A stretch of DNA of 64,000 nucleotides from Palsa-506 sp963836355 (GTDB lineage: Bacteria; Actinomycetota; Actinomycetes; Streptosporangiales; Streptosporangiaceae): assembly GCA_963836355.1 (NCBI GenBank), contig CAWIJO010000002.1, positions 434,001 to 498,000 on the forward strand, read 5' to 3'. The first letter of the stretch is position 1. Every line of letters begins with the position of its first letter. Position numbers and translations under genes: made by a program. Shown here piece by piece: positions 37,854 to 46,314 of this stretch. Below the pieces are notes generated by a model. It was not told where the DNA came from, did no database searches, and worked only from the letters and a program-made list of their open reading frames with translations.

Positions 37854-40118
37854 CTACTCCGGGGGGTGGAGCCGGTGGGTGAGGGCGGTGTGGCGGCGGC
37901 CTGCTCCGGGGGTGCGGACCGCCTGGGCCAGGGCGCGGCGGGATCCGGCGAGGATGATGAGTTTCCTGGCGCGGGTGACGCCGGTGTAGAGCAGGTTGCG
38001 CCGCAGCATCATCCAGGACGAGGCGGTGAGGGGGATGACCACGGCGGGGTACTCGCTGCCCTGGGAGCGGTGGATGGTGACGGCGTAGGCGTGGGCGAGC
38101 TCATCGAGTTCGGCGAAGTCGTAGTCCACCGGCTCGTCCTCGTCGGTCAGCACGGTCAGGGTCTGCTCTTCCAGGGACAGGCCGGTGACGACCCCGACCG
38201 TGCCGTTGAAGATACCCGCCTTGCCTTTGTCGTAGTTGTTGCGGAGCTGGGTGACCTTGTCCCCGACGCGGAACACCCGCCCGCCGTACCGCTTCTCCGG
38301 CGTCTGGTCGCGTTGCGGGGTGAGCGCTTCTTGCAGCAGGGTGTTGAGGTTGCCCGCTCCGGCGGGGCCGCGGTGCATCGGGGTCAGCACCTGGACGTCG
38401 CGGACCGGGTCGAGCCCGAATCTGGCGGGGATGCGGCGGGCGGCGATGTCCACCACGAGCCTGGCGGTCTCCTCTGCCGGTTGCAGGCCGGAGTCTTCGG
38501 GGGGCTCGCAGGCGAACCAGTAGAAGTCGCCGAAGCCGGTGAGCTGCGGGGGCTGGCCGGCGTTGATGCGGTGGGCGTTGACGACGATGCCGGACTGCCG
38601 GGCCTGGCGGAAGATCTGGGTCAGGCGTACTCGCGGGATGATGCCGGCGGCGAGCAGGTCCCGCAGGACTTCGCCGGCGCCGACCGAGGGGAGCTGGTCG
38701 ACGTCGCCGACCATTAGCAGGTGCGCTCCTGCCGGGATGGCCTTGACCAGCTTGTTGGCCAGGATCACGTCCATCATCGAGGACTCGTCCACTACGACCA
38801 GGTCGGCGTCCAGGGGGTTGTCGCGGTCGTATTTGGGGTCGCCGCCGGGCTGCAGCTCCAGCAGCCGGTGCACGGTGCAGGCATCGTGGCCGGTCAGCTC
38901 GGCCAGCCGCCTGGCGGCCCGGCCGGTGGGCGCGACCAGCACCACGGTGGCGTTCTTGGCCGTGGCGAGTTCGACGATGGAACGGACGGTGAAGCTCTTC
39001 CCGCAGCCGGGGCCGCCGGTCAGCACGGCCACCTTCTGCGTGAGGGCGAGTTTGGCCGCCTCCTGCTGCCCGGGGGCCAGGTCCTGCCCGGTCCGGGCGT
39101 GCAGCCATCGCAGCGCCTTGCCCCAGTCCACGGCCGCGAATGCCGGCAGCCGCTGCTGCCGGGAGTTCAGCAGGGCCAGCAGCCCGGTCGCCAGGGACTG
39201 CTCGGCCCGGTGGAAGGCCACCAGGTAGACCGCCGGGAGCAGATCGCCGCCCTCACCGGATACCAGTTCGCGGACGACGCCCTCGGCGGCGACGAGCTCG
39301 TCCAGGCGCGGGCCGATCAGTTCCCGGTCCACCTCGAGGATCTTGGCGGCATCGGTGATCAGGTTGGGTTGCGGGAGATAGCAGTGTCCGTTGTCGGCGG
39401 CCTGCGACAGGGTGTACTGCAGCCCTGCCCTGATCCGTTCCGGGCTGTCGTGCGGGATCCCGACAGCCTGGGCGATGGTGTCGGCGGTCTTGAACCCGAT
39501 GCCCCACACCTCTGACGCCAGCCGGTACGGCTCGTTCTTCACGATCGCGATGGAGGCCTCGGCGTACTTCTTGTAGATCCGCACTGCCAGGGAGGTGGAC
39601 ACCCCGACGCCGGACAGGAATACCATCACTTCCTTGATCGCCTTCTGTTCCTCCCACGCGCCGGCGATCTTCCTGGTCCGTTTCGGTCCCAGGCCGTGCA
39701 CCTCGATCAGCCGGCCGGGCTCGGTCTCGATGACGGCCAGGATGCCGGCCCCGAAATGTGCCACCATCCGCTCGGCTATCACCGGGCCGATCCCCTTGAT
39801 CAACCCCGAACCCAGGTAGCGGCGGATGCCCTGGATCGTGGCAGGCAGCACGGTGGTATAGGAGTGCACCTCGAACTGCCTGCCGTACCTGGGGTGCGAG
39901 CCCCAGCGCCCGGTCAGCCGCAGGCTTTCCCCGACCTGGGCGCCCAGCAGCGGCCCCACCACGGTCAGCAGATCCGGGCCGGTCCGCCCGGTGGCCACCC
40001 GGGCGATGGTGTAGCCGGTGTCCTCGTTGACGTAGGTGATCCGTTCCAGGACCGCCTCCAGCACCGACAGTTTCGGCGGCACATCAGGCGAACGGGACTG
40101 ACCGGTCACAGCGACCAT
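37854..40118 (-). CDS. recD2: RecD2-type ATP-dependent DNA helicase
   Basis: 754 residues from ATG 40118. The N-terminal OB-like domain (LEAVLERITYVNEDTGYTIA) is followed by tandem helix-hairpin-helix motifs (LGSGLIKGIGPVIAERMVAH; LIEVHGLGPKRTRKIAGAW; VWGIGFKTADTIAQAVGI). The helicase core has Walker A LTGGPGCGKSFT near residue 365, Walker B VVVDESSMMD, GDVDQLPSVGAGEVLRDL and motif VI-like YTGVTRARKLIILAG. RecD2 unwinds DNA 5' to 3' and acts outside RecBCD in repair. All core motifs look intact. It is upstream of the SIR2-TPR gene on the same strand; a functional link is only a possibility. Confidence 0.93.
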   Translation of the reverse strand: MVAVTGQSRSPDVPPKLSVLEAVLERITYVNEDTGYTIARVATGRTGPDLLTVVGPLLGAQVGESLRLTGRWGSHPRYGRQFEVHSYTTVLPATIQGIRRYLGSGLIKGIGPVIAERMVAHFGAGILAVIETEPGRLIEVHGLGPKRTRKIAGAWEEQKAIKEVMVFLSGVGVSTSLAVRIYKKYAEASIAIVKNEPYRLASEVWGIGFKTADTIAQAVGIPHDSPERIRAGLQYTLSQAADNGHCYLPQPNLITDAAKILEVDRELIGPRLDELVAAEGVVRELVSGEGGDLLPAVYLVAFHRAEQSLATGLLALLNSRQQRLPAFAAVDWGKALRWLHARTGQDLAPGQQEAAKLALTQKVAVLTGGPGCGKSFTVRSIVELATAKNATVVLVAPTGRAARRLAELTGHDACTVHRLLELQPGGDPKYDRDNPLDADLVVVDESSMMDVILANKLVKAIPAGAHLLMVGDVDQLPSVGAGEVLRDLLAAGIIPRVRLTQIFRQARQSGIVVNAHRINAGQPPQLTGFGDFYWFACEPPEDSGLQPAEETARLVVDIAARRIPARFGLDPVRDVQVLTPMHRGPAGAGNLNTLLQEALTPQRDQTPEKRYGGRVFRVGDKVTQLRNNYDKGKAGIFNGTVGVVTGLSLEEQTLTVLTDEDEPVDYDFAELDELAHAYAVTIHRSQGSEYPAVVIPLTASSWMMLRRNLLYTGVTRARKLIILAGSRRALAQAVRTPGAGRRHTALTHRLHPPE

Positions 40119-40447
40119 TCTGCCGGCATCCCTAGCCGCGGCGCGCCTCGCACCAGGCGGCCCAGGACCTGCCGCAGCCCGGGCATGGCAAGACCGGTCG
40201 CGCCGGGGGGCCACGTTCTGTGCGGCAGCTGTCCTGATGATCCGGGTGGGCTTGGGCGGGTATGGCCCTGGGTGCAGTATGGGTTCGGCTGCCGTTGGTA
40301 GCGCCTTCGGCAATCGCCGGCCGCCTGGCACCACCCCCATGTGCCAATTTTCAGAAGCTGACCTGCGAGCTCCCGCCTGCTGCCTGGATGGTTCTATTTC
40401 CCGAATAATGCCTGCTTTGATTATCAAGGTCTGGAAAGGAGGCCGCG
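40119..40447. other. intergenic region between recD2 and the cyclase-family gene
   Basis: Divergent promoters are expected here. AT-rich DNA around 40388-40430 lies just before the cyclase ribosome site. No other gene is seen. Confidence 0.5.
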
Positions 40448-41422
40448 ATGCAGCAAGCCCGCCGGCCCGCGAAGGTGGGCCTGCTCGCCGTCAGTGCCGT
40501 TGCCCTCGGCCTGGTAGCTGGTTTCGTGCTGGGCATGAGCCCGGTGGTGAGCGCGGGTGCCGGTGGCCAGCCGCGCGCGGCGGCGGGCGGCATCCCACAT
40601 GGCTATGCCCGGGTCGACCCGCGGAACCCGGCGCATTCACGGCAGGTTTTCCTGGGGCAGCCGCTGAGCGGCAACGCGCCCATCTTCCCTGGTGACCCCA
40701 AGGTCAGATGGCAGCTGTGGAACTGCGTCAGAGCCCACCCCGCCGTCCCCCGCTGCCACCAGGGATCGGGCTACGCACTTGAGCAGATCCAGTCGCTGGG
40801 CACCCATACCGGCACGCACATCTCCGCCCCGTGCCACTTCCACGAGAACAAGCCGTGCCTCGTCCGCCTGCCGGAGAAATTCTTCGGCCTGCGCCCGCTG
40901 ATAACGATCAACGTCAAGCCGCTGATGCTGGCCCGGCACGGCAACGGCGACTTCTTCATCACCGCCAGCTACATCCAGAACTGGCTGCACCGCACCCGGT
41001 GCGCAGCGATCCCGCGGAACTCCTACGTGGTGCTCTACACCGGGCTATCCAGCTTCTACCACCTGGGCAACCGGCGAGTGCCCGGCCGGTACGACGACTA
41101 CTACGATGACGTCCCCGGCTTCAGCGCCACCTCCACCAGGTGGCTATGGCAGCACGGCGCCATCGGTGTCGGCGCGGACACCTTCGGCCCGGACGCCACC
41201 ATGGATCAAAACTTCGGCGCCACCACCGAGATCACCGCCCTCGGCGGCATCACGCTGGAGAACATGGGCCCACGCCTGGCCGGCCTGCGCCCCTGCGGCG
41301 ACTGGATCGAGCTCAACGGCCCGCGGCTGACCAGCACCCCGCACGACCAGCTCGGCGGCAGGCTCGACTTCTCCGGCGCCTGGATGGGAATGGACGGCTG
41401 GACCCTCCGCAGAACCTCATAA
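40448..41422 (+). CDS. secreted cyclase-family protein (kynurenine formamidase-like)
   Basis: 324 residues from ATG 40448 with AAAGGAGG upstream. Residues 9-32 form a signal peptide or anchor (VGLLAVSAVALGLVAGFVLG). The family motif HTGTHISAPCHF at about 118-129 provides metal ligands, as in the cyclase/formamidase family (HxGTHxDxPxHF, with S-A in place of the usual Asp). LGAQ-like GITLENMGP comes near the end, where this family usually has a substrate loop. These enzymes hydrolyse amides or lactones at a metal site. The change of the Asp in the motif makes metal binding uncertain. Export is unusual for the family and suggests an extracellular substrate. It is monocistronic. Confidence 0.78.
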   Translation: MQQARRPAKVGLLAVSAVALGLVAGFVLGMSPVVSAGAGGQPRAAAGGIPHGYARVDPRNPAHSRQVFLGQPLSGNAPIFPGDPKVRWQLWNCVRAHPAVPRCHQGSGYALEQIQSLGTHTGTHISAPCHFHENKPCLVRLPEKFFGLRPLITINVKPLMLARHGNGDFFITASYIQNWLHRTRCAAIPRNSYVVLYTGLSSFYHLGNRRVPGRYDDYYDDVPGFSATSTRWLWQHGAIGVGADTFGPDATMDQNFGATTEITALGGITLENMGPRLAGLRPCGDWIELNGPRLTSTPHDQLGGRLDFSGAWMGMDGWTLRRTS

Positions 41423-41988
41423 CCAGCCAACGACCACTCATCCGCTCACCCGGAAACGGCCGCAGCATCTCCCCGGCAGCAGGTCGCCTCACCGAACTAT
41501 GCCGCAGCCCGGACTCACCCGAACCGACGATCTCGACGCTGCATACAGCCGCGGCCATGATGACAATCCCTCGCCATCTGATGTCACCCAGCGTGGCAGC
41601 ACCTTGGTATCGAAGAGCACGCGTAACCGCCTTATTGCGCGGCTCGCAGCTATGGAATCTCAGCGCCGGCTGGCGCACAGATCTGGACGATATGCGCCAG
41701 TTGTCACGGCTGGCCCACGTCCGGTCGTGCCGGGTTGACCGGCCTGAGCGAACCAACGTTGACCGCGGCTGAAGAAGGGCCATAGCCATCTCAGGGTCCA
41801 GCTCTACCAGCTGGGCCCACACGGCCGTCGGCTCCACCCGCCAGAGCACAGAACCCGGCATGAACGCTCCGGACACCGGCCGCAGCGTTTCTTCTGGCCG
41901 CCGCCGGGTGAGGAGTACCGACTTGGTTTGGCAGCTCGGAGCTCCGTGGGAGACAGCCGAGTTGAGGTCTACCGCCGAACGACATGCG
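41423..41988. other. no confident gene
   Basis: Open frames on both strands exist but none shows a recognisable fold. A minus-strand segment reading VLWRVEPTAVWAQLVELDPE is protein-like. GC falls toward the quinone reductase, so this may be the border of a transferred segment. Confidence 0.4.
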
Positions 41989-42960
41989 TTAGTGGGAACG
42001 CTCGATGCTGATAACGACATTGCCAGTTTTCTGGCCTGTCTCGACGTACCTGTAGGCCTCGACGATCTGGTCCAACGGATACGTTCTGTCGATGACCGGC
42101 TTAAACTGTCCGGACTCGATCAGTTCCTTGACGTACCGCACCATCAGCTGGTCATGCTTCGGAATGGGGAACATGACTTTCTTGCCGCCATGTAGTGGGG
42201 CGATGAGCGCCAGGAACGGATTCTGGGCCAGCGAGCCCAGCTCCGACGAGATGTAGATTCCGTCCGATTTCAGAAGCCGTTTGCATTGGCTGAAGGAGCT
42301 CTTGCCAACCGAGTCGAGGACCACGTCGTATTTCTGCTCGTCCTTGGTGAAATCCTCGGCCGTGTAGTCGATGACTCTGTCGGCGCCCAAGCCCATGACC
42401 AGCTCCACGTGGTCCGTGTCGCACACCGCGGTCACATTGGCACCGAGACTCTTCAGCAACTGAACCGCCGCTGAGCCAATAGCACCGGTTGCGCCATAGA
42501 CGAGGACGTCCTGCCCGCTCTGGATCTTTGCCGCCCTGATGTGCGAGAGGGCATAGTGCGAACCCTCGGTACTGGGAGCAGCCTGCTGGTAGGTCACGTT
42601 CGCCGGCATGGTCGTGAGCGAGCCGTCCTCGGGAATCGACAGGTACTCGGCATGAGCACCGAACGGGCCCTCGTTGTATCCGAACACCTTGTCGCCGACC
42701 TTGAAAGACGTGACGCCACTGCCGACCGCCTCGACCACTCCAGCAAACTCATTCCCCAGGACCGTCGCCCGTGGCCTGATAAGCCCGGTGAAGAATCTCA
42801 TGAAGAAGGGCTTGGGAGCCCGGCAGGCGCAGTCCGTCCGATTCACCGTCGTCGCATGAACCTTGACGAGCACCCCATTGTCCCTGGTAGTCGGCTTCTC
42901 CACCTCTGAGATCAGAACCACGTCGGGCGGGCCGTACCTGGTCTGGACCGCTGCCTTCAT
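41989..42960 (-). CDS. NAD(P)-dependent MDR-family quinone/alcohol oxidoreductase
   Basis: 323 residues. The GroES-like domain starts MKAAVQTRYGPPDVVLISEV, with VLGNEFAGVVEAVGSGVTSF. The Rossmann motif is QDVLVYGATGAIGSAAVQLL (residues 142-161). CDTDHVELVMGLGADRVIDY follows. It reduces quinones or aldehydes with NADPH. Zinc ligands are lacking. GC is clearly lower and codon use less extreme than in the neighbours, suggesting recent transfer. Unlike the paralogue at 22085-23050 it is not in an operon. Ends cleanly at a TGA at 41989. Confidence 0.88.
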   Translation of the reverse strand: MKAAVQTRYGPPDVVLISEVEKPTTRDNGVLVKVHATTVNRTDCACRAPKPFFMRFFTGLIRPRATVLGNEFAGVVEAVGSGVTSFKVGDKVFGYNEGPFGAHAEYLSIPEDGSLTTMPANVTYQQAAPSTEGSHYALSHIRAAKIQSGQDVLVYGATGAIGSAAVQLLKSLGANVTAVCDTDHVELVMGLGADRVIDYTAEDFTKDEQKYDVVLDSVGKSSFSQCKRLLKSDGIYISSELGSLAQNPFLALIAPLHGGKKVMFPIPKHDQLMVRYVKELIESGQFKPVIDRTYPLDQIVEAYRYVETGQKTGNVVISIERSH

Positions 42961-43255
42961 AGGCGGAGTTTAGCGAGCCGCCATGGGGCCGGAAGATCAC
43001 TAATCCAGTCAAGGCGCAACAGGGAACTGAGCGGCCCGAGCCGCAAGCACGCCAGGGCCGCTGGAGGCATCCCGATGGCCGAACCCCGCGCGGTGCGAAC
43101 CCGGCGGGCGCAGTCTCCAGGTAGAACCTGGGCAGACCGGTCGGCGTATACCCAGCCCGCAGCATTCACCCGGACAGGAGCCTGTATGTACACCCACACG
43201 ACCGCGTCGAGCCCTCGCTCGCAATGCGGTTGCTGTCAGGCCGGCCGCTGGCCTG
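42961..43255. other. intergenic region
   Basis: Nothing recognisable. It lies between the lower-GC oxidoreductase and the SDR remnant and should contain the promoter of the former. Confidence 0.45.
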
Positions 43256-43918
43256 TCAGAGCCGGGCGGCGGCCGTGGCGTCGTAGGAGGCCTTGCTGAA
43301 GGTCCTGGGTTTGCGGTTGGCGTAGTACCGGCCGGTGATGCCCTCGCTCTCGGGTGAGGAGGCGAGGTGGATCGGGGTGCTCGCGCCCTGCGCCGGGGTC
43401 TTCATGAACGGGCGCGCCAGCCCGGTCATGACGGCGAAGTACGCCGCCTGGTCTTCGGCGCCGAAGCTGGTGTGCACCACGCCGGGGTGGCACACGGTGG
43501 CGATCACGCCGGTGCCTTCCAGGCGGCAGGCCAGCTCGTAGGTGAACATCACGTTGGCCAGCTTCGACTGGCTGTAGGCGCTGCCCGGAATAGTCCCGCT
43601 CGCCGTGCAGGTCGTCGAAGTCGATGCGGCGGCTGGCGTAGGCGCCGGAGGAGACGGTGACGATCCGGGCGGGTGCGCTCGCGGTCAGGCGGTCCAGCAG
43701 CAGGCCGGTCAGCAGGAACGGCGCGAGGTGGTTGAGCGCGAAGGTGTGCTCCAGGCCGTCAACGGTGACATGCCGGTGGGCCCAGGACCCGCCGACGTTG
43801 TTGACCAGCACGTCCAGGCGCGGGTAGGTGTCAGGCACCTGAGCGGCCAGACGGCGATACCGCCGGTGCCTCCGGTGACCAGAACGAACTTCCCGGCCAT
43901 CAGAGGGGCGTCAGTCAT
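43256..43918 (-). pseudogene. SDR-family oxidoreductase with deletion and frameshift
   Basis: ATG 43918 starts MTDAPLMAGKFVLVTGGTGG, then a deletion of about 50 residues leads, in another frame, to VPDTYPRLDVLVNNVGGSWA (NNxG). The domain continues with ARIVTVSSGAYASRRIDF (catalytic Ser). A one-base shift near 43588 then gives SAYSQSKLANVMFTYELACR (catalytic YxxxK) and VCHPGVVHTSFG to TAAARL. It is a retinol-dehydrogenase-like SDR. Both lesions would have to be undone to give a working enzyme. Confidence 0.7.
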
Positions 43919-44234
43919 GGTGCATTCCTACCCCCGGTGGGCTGCCGAAGGCAGTCGCGGACCCGCCCGGCCAGCTGGCTCTACGGGTGACTTGTGGCCC
44001 CACTTACAGGTGATCGGTGGCCCCACCCCCTGATCGGCAGACGTTGGGTCGACAAGTCTTGGCCCCACCCTGACATTCCCCTCTCGCTGCTGGCTGGAGC
44101 CTTGCCGGGCGCAACGGGTGGGGCCAAGACTCATGCTCAGCCCGTGCCCCAAAGATCAACATGTGGGGCCGAAACTCGCCTGGCGGATTCCAGCCATCGT
44201 CGCAACACAGCCTGTGATAGCCGGATGGTAGCGG

Positions 44235-44915
44235 CTAGCGGACGACGGTCCGGGCCAGGTCGATGACTGGGGTGTCGGCGTGTCGTGACCAGGCCTGAAG
44301 CGCGGCGGCGAGGATGAGAGCGCTGCCGTAGAGGACGTGATGGCCGCCTTGCCGGGTGATCAGCGCGTCGAGGGCGGCGAAGGCGCGTCCCTTGCGCGCG
44401 AGGGTGAGGATGTCGGTGGCGGCGCGTTCGCCGGTCCAGTGCCCGGCAGGCAGCCGGGTCAGCTTTGCCAGGCCGGCCGGGGCTTGGGTGTCGTTTCCGC
44501 TCAGCCACTGGTCGAGCAGGCCCAGCGCGAGCCCGACGCAGGCGGAGACGGTGGCCGACGAACCGTCCGGGGACTCGGGCTGGGCCTGGTCCAAGATCGA
44601 GGCGGCGAGCCGTGTGTCGCCGTCGGCAATGGCCTCGGCGGTGAGTCTCATGGTGACGGCTGCTAGTTCGCGGGCCTGGCCGGCGGGGGTGAACATGGCC
44701 ATGTTGTGCCGTTCGACGGCGCGGCCGAGCGCCCGCTGGAGTGTGTCCAGGTCGGGGACGTCGATGTTATCGACGTCGATGCCTTCCTCGGCCAGCAGCG
44801 GCGCCAGCTCGTGCAGCAGCTCGTTCGCCATGCCGGGCTTGAACTGGATTTCCGGCAGCCCCGCAGGCGGCGGCTCGGGAGTGCGGCGTCGGATGTCTGG
44901 CACGCGGACCATCAT
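44235..44915 (-). CDS. IS30 passenger gene, unknown function
   Basis: 226 residues from ATG 44915, 40 bases downstream of the transposase stop on the same strand and inside the terminal repeats. The N-terminus is Pro/Arg-rich (VPDIRRRTPEPPPAGLPEIQ), then all-helical: LLHELAPLLAEEGIDVDNID, TLQRALGRAVERHNMAMFTP, LAAVTMRLTAEAIADG and ALDALITRQGGHHVLYGSAL. No membrane helices or catalytic motif. It looks intact. IS30 elements normally carry only a transposase, so this is an accessory gene. Roles could be regulation of transposition or a host-directed function; neither can be told from sequence. Confidence 0.7.
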   Translation of the reverse strand: MMVRVPDIRRRTPEPPPAGLPEIQFKPGMANELLHELAPLLAEEGIDVDNIDVPDLDTLQRALGRAVERHNMAMFTPAGQARELAAVTMRLTAEAIADGDTRLAASILDQAQPESPDGSSATVSACVGLALGLLDQWLSGNDTQAPAGLAKLTRLPAGHWTGERAATDILTLARKGRAFAALDALITRQGGHHVLYGSALILAAALQAWSRHADTPVIDLARTVVR

Positions 44916-44955
44916 CGCAGGCCCGCCCGCCGGGGTGCTGGCGTGCCGTCGTGGT

Positions 44956-46161
44956 TCACAGGCCGAGCCGTGCGGTGGGGGTGTCCCAGCCGAGAGTCTT
45001 GCGCGGCCGGGTGTTCAGCTCGGCGGCCACTGCGGCCAGCTCGCCCGGCCCGTGGGCGCGCAGGTCGCTGCCCTTGGGGAAGTACTGGCGGAGCAGGCCG
45101 TTGGTGTTCTCGTTAGACGGTCGCTGCCAGGGGCTGGCCTTGTCGCAGAAGTACACCGGCATGCCCAGCGCGGCGGTGATCTCCCGGTGCAGCGCCATCT
45201 CTTTGCCCTGGTCCCAGGTTAGCGAGCGGCGCATCTGCGGGGGCAGCGAAGACATGGCGGCGATGAGTGCGTCGCGGACCGCCTCGGCGGTGTGCCGGCC
45301 GGGCAGGTGGAGCAGGATCGTGAACCGCGACGCCCGGTCCACCAGGGTGCCGATCGCTGACCGGTTGGACGCGCCGGTAATCAGGTCGCCCTCCCAGTGC
45401 CCGCACTCGCCGCGGCCAGCGGCCTCGGCGGGCCGCTGATCAAGCATGGTCATGGCGGTGATCCCGTTCAGGCGGCGCTCGCCCGGCCGCCGGTGTGGCC
45501 TGCGCCGCCGTCTGCGGGTGCGCAGTACCCGGGCTGGCAGCTCGCGGGAAAGCCCGCCGAGCTCGGAGCGGTAGACCGCCTGGTAGATGGTCTCGTGCAC
45601 GACATGTCGCGCCCGCTCGCCAGGGAACGCGCGGCGCAGCGCCTGACTGACCTGCTCCGGGCTCCACCGCCTGGCCAGCCGCTCCTGCACGAACTGCCGT
45701 AGTACCTCATCACCAGCGATCTTGCCCGCCCGCGGCCGGGTACGCCGCCGCGCGGCCAGCTTGCGCGCGGCAAATGGCCGGTACTGGCCGCTGCCCGGAT
45801 CCCGGTTCCGGCGCAGCTCCCGGCTGATCGTCGACGGGCTGCGGCCCAGCCGCTCCGCGATCACCCGCACCCCGGCCCCCGCCTTGCGCAGGTCAGCGAT
45901 CCGCACCCGCTCATCCTCAGACAAATACCGGTCAGAGATCTCCCGCCCGGCCACCTGCCCCCGTGTGACCACGGGAGAATAATGCAGCTTCCTGCCGTCC
46001 CTGGTGACGATTGTGCGGCCGTGTCGCCACCATTTCCCGGTCCGCCGGTTGATCCCGACGATCCGGCACGCCTCCGAGTTGTTGTAGCCCTGCGCGATCA
46101 GCCTGGCGAACTGCTCACGCTTCTCGACCTGCGGCAGCGCTCCCGGTCCCCGGCGCCCCAT
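44956..46161 (-). CDS. IS30-family transposase
   Basis: 401 residues. Two helix-turn-helix regions: LIAQGYNNSEACRIVGINRR near residue 24 and IADLRKAGAGVRVIAERLGR, SPSTISRELRRN near 88. The DDE domain carries D in GHWEGDLITGASN, D in SLTWDQGKEMALH and E in RPSNENTNGLLRQYFPKGSD. These are the IS30 hallmarks. It cuts and joins the 26-bp ends. The gene looks intact, so the element may be mobile. Confidence 0.95.
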   Translation of the reverse strand: MGRRGPGALPQVEKREQFARLIAQGYNNSEACRIVGINRRTGKWWRHGRTIVTRDGRKLHYSPVVTRGQVAGREISDRYLSEDERVRIADLRKAGAGVRVIAERLGRSPSTISRELRRNRDPGSGQYRPFAARKLAARRRTRPRAGKIAGDEVLRQFVQERLARRWSPEQVSQALRRAFPGERARHVVHETIYQAVYRSELGGLSRELPARVLRTRRRRRRPHRRPGERRLNGITAMTMLDQRPAEAAGRGECGHWEGDLITGASNRSAIGTLVDRASRFTILLHLPGRHTAEAVRDALIAAMSSLPPQMRRSLTWDQGKEMALHREITAALGMPVYFCDKASPWQRPSNENTNGLLRQYFPKGSDLRAHGPGELAAVAAELNTRPRKTLGWDTPTARLGL

Positions 46162-46314
46162 CGCAACCCCCGAACATGTCGGATGTTGCGACGACCGCTA
46201 GAAACCGCCCCTGTAGGTGGGGCCAGAACTCACCCGCGAAGCCAGCCAGCCGCTCGTCATAGGCCATCACCGGATCGCAGGACCCTCACCTTGCGTGATC
46301 GACCCCCGGCGTAG

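Larger units (their letters stand above)
43985..46235. mobile_element. complete IS30-family element with passenger gene
   Basis: The 26-bp terminal inverted repeats are GGGTGACTTGTGGCCCCACT at 43985 (26 bases to 44010) and its complement at 46210-46235. They match at 23 of 26 positions. Inside are a transposase and a passenger ORF, both leftward. The left end holds five copies of TGGCCCCAC in both orientations, including a perfect 16-bp inverted pair (44055-44070 and 44116-44131). I see no clear target duplication. Length is 2251 bp, longer than simple IS30 elements because of the passenger. Confidence 0.88.
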
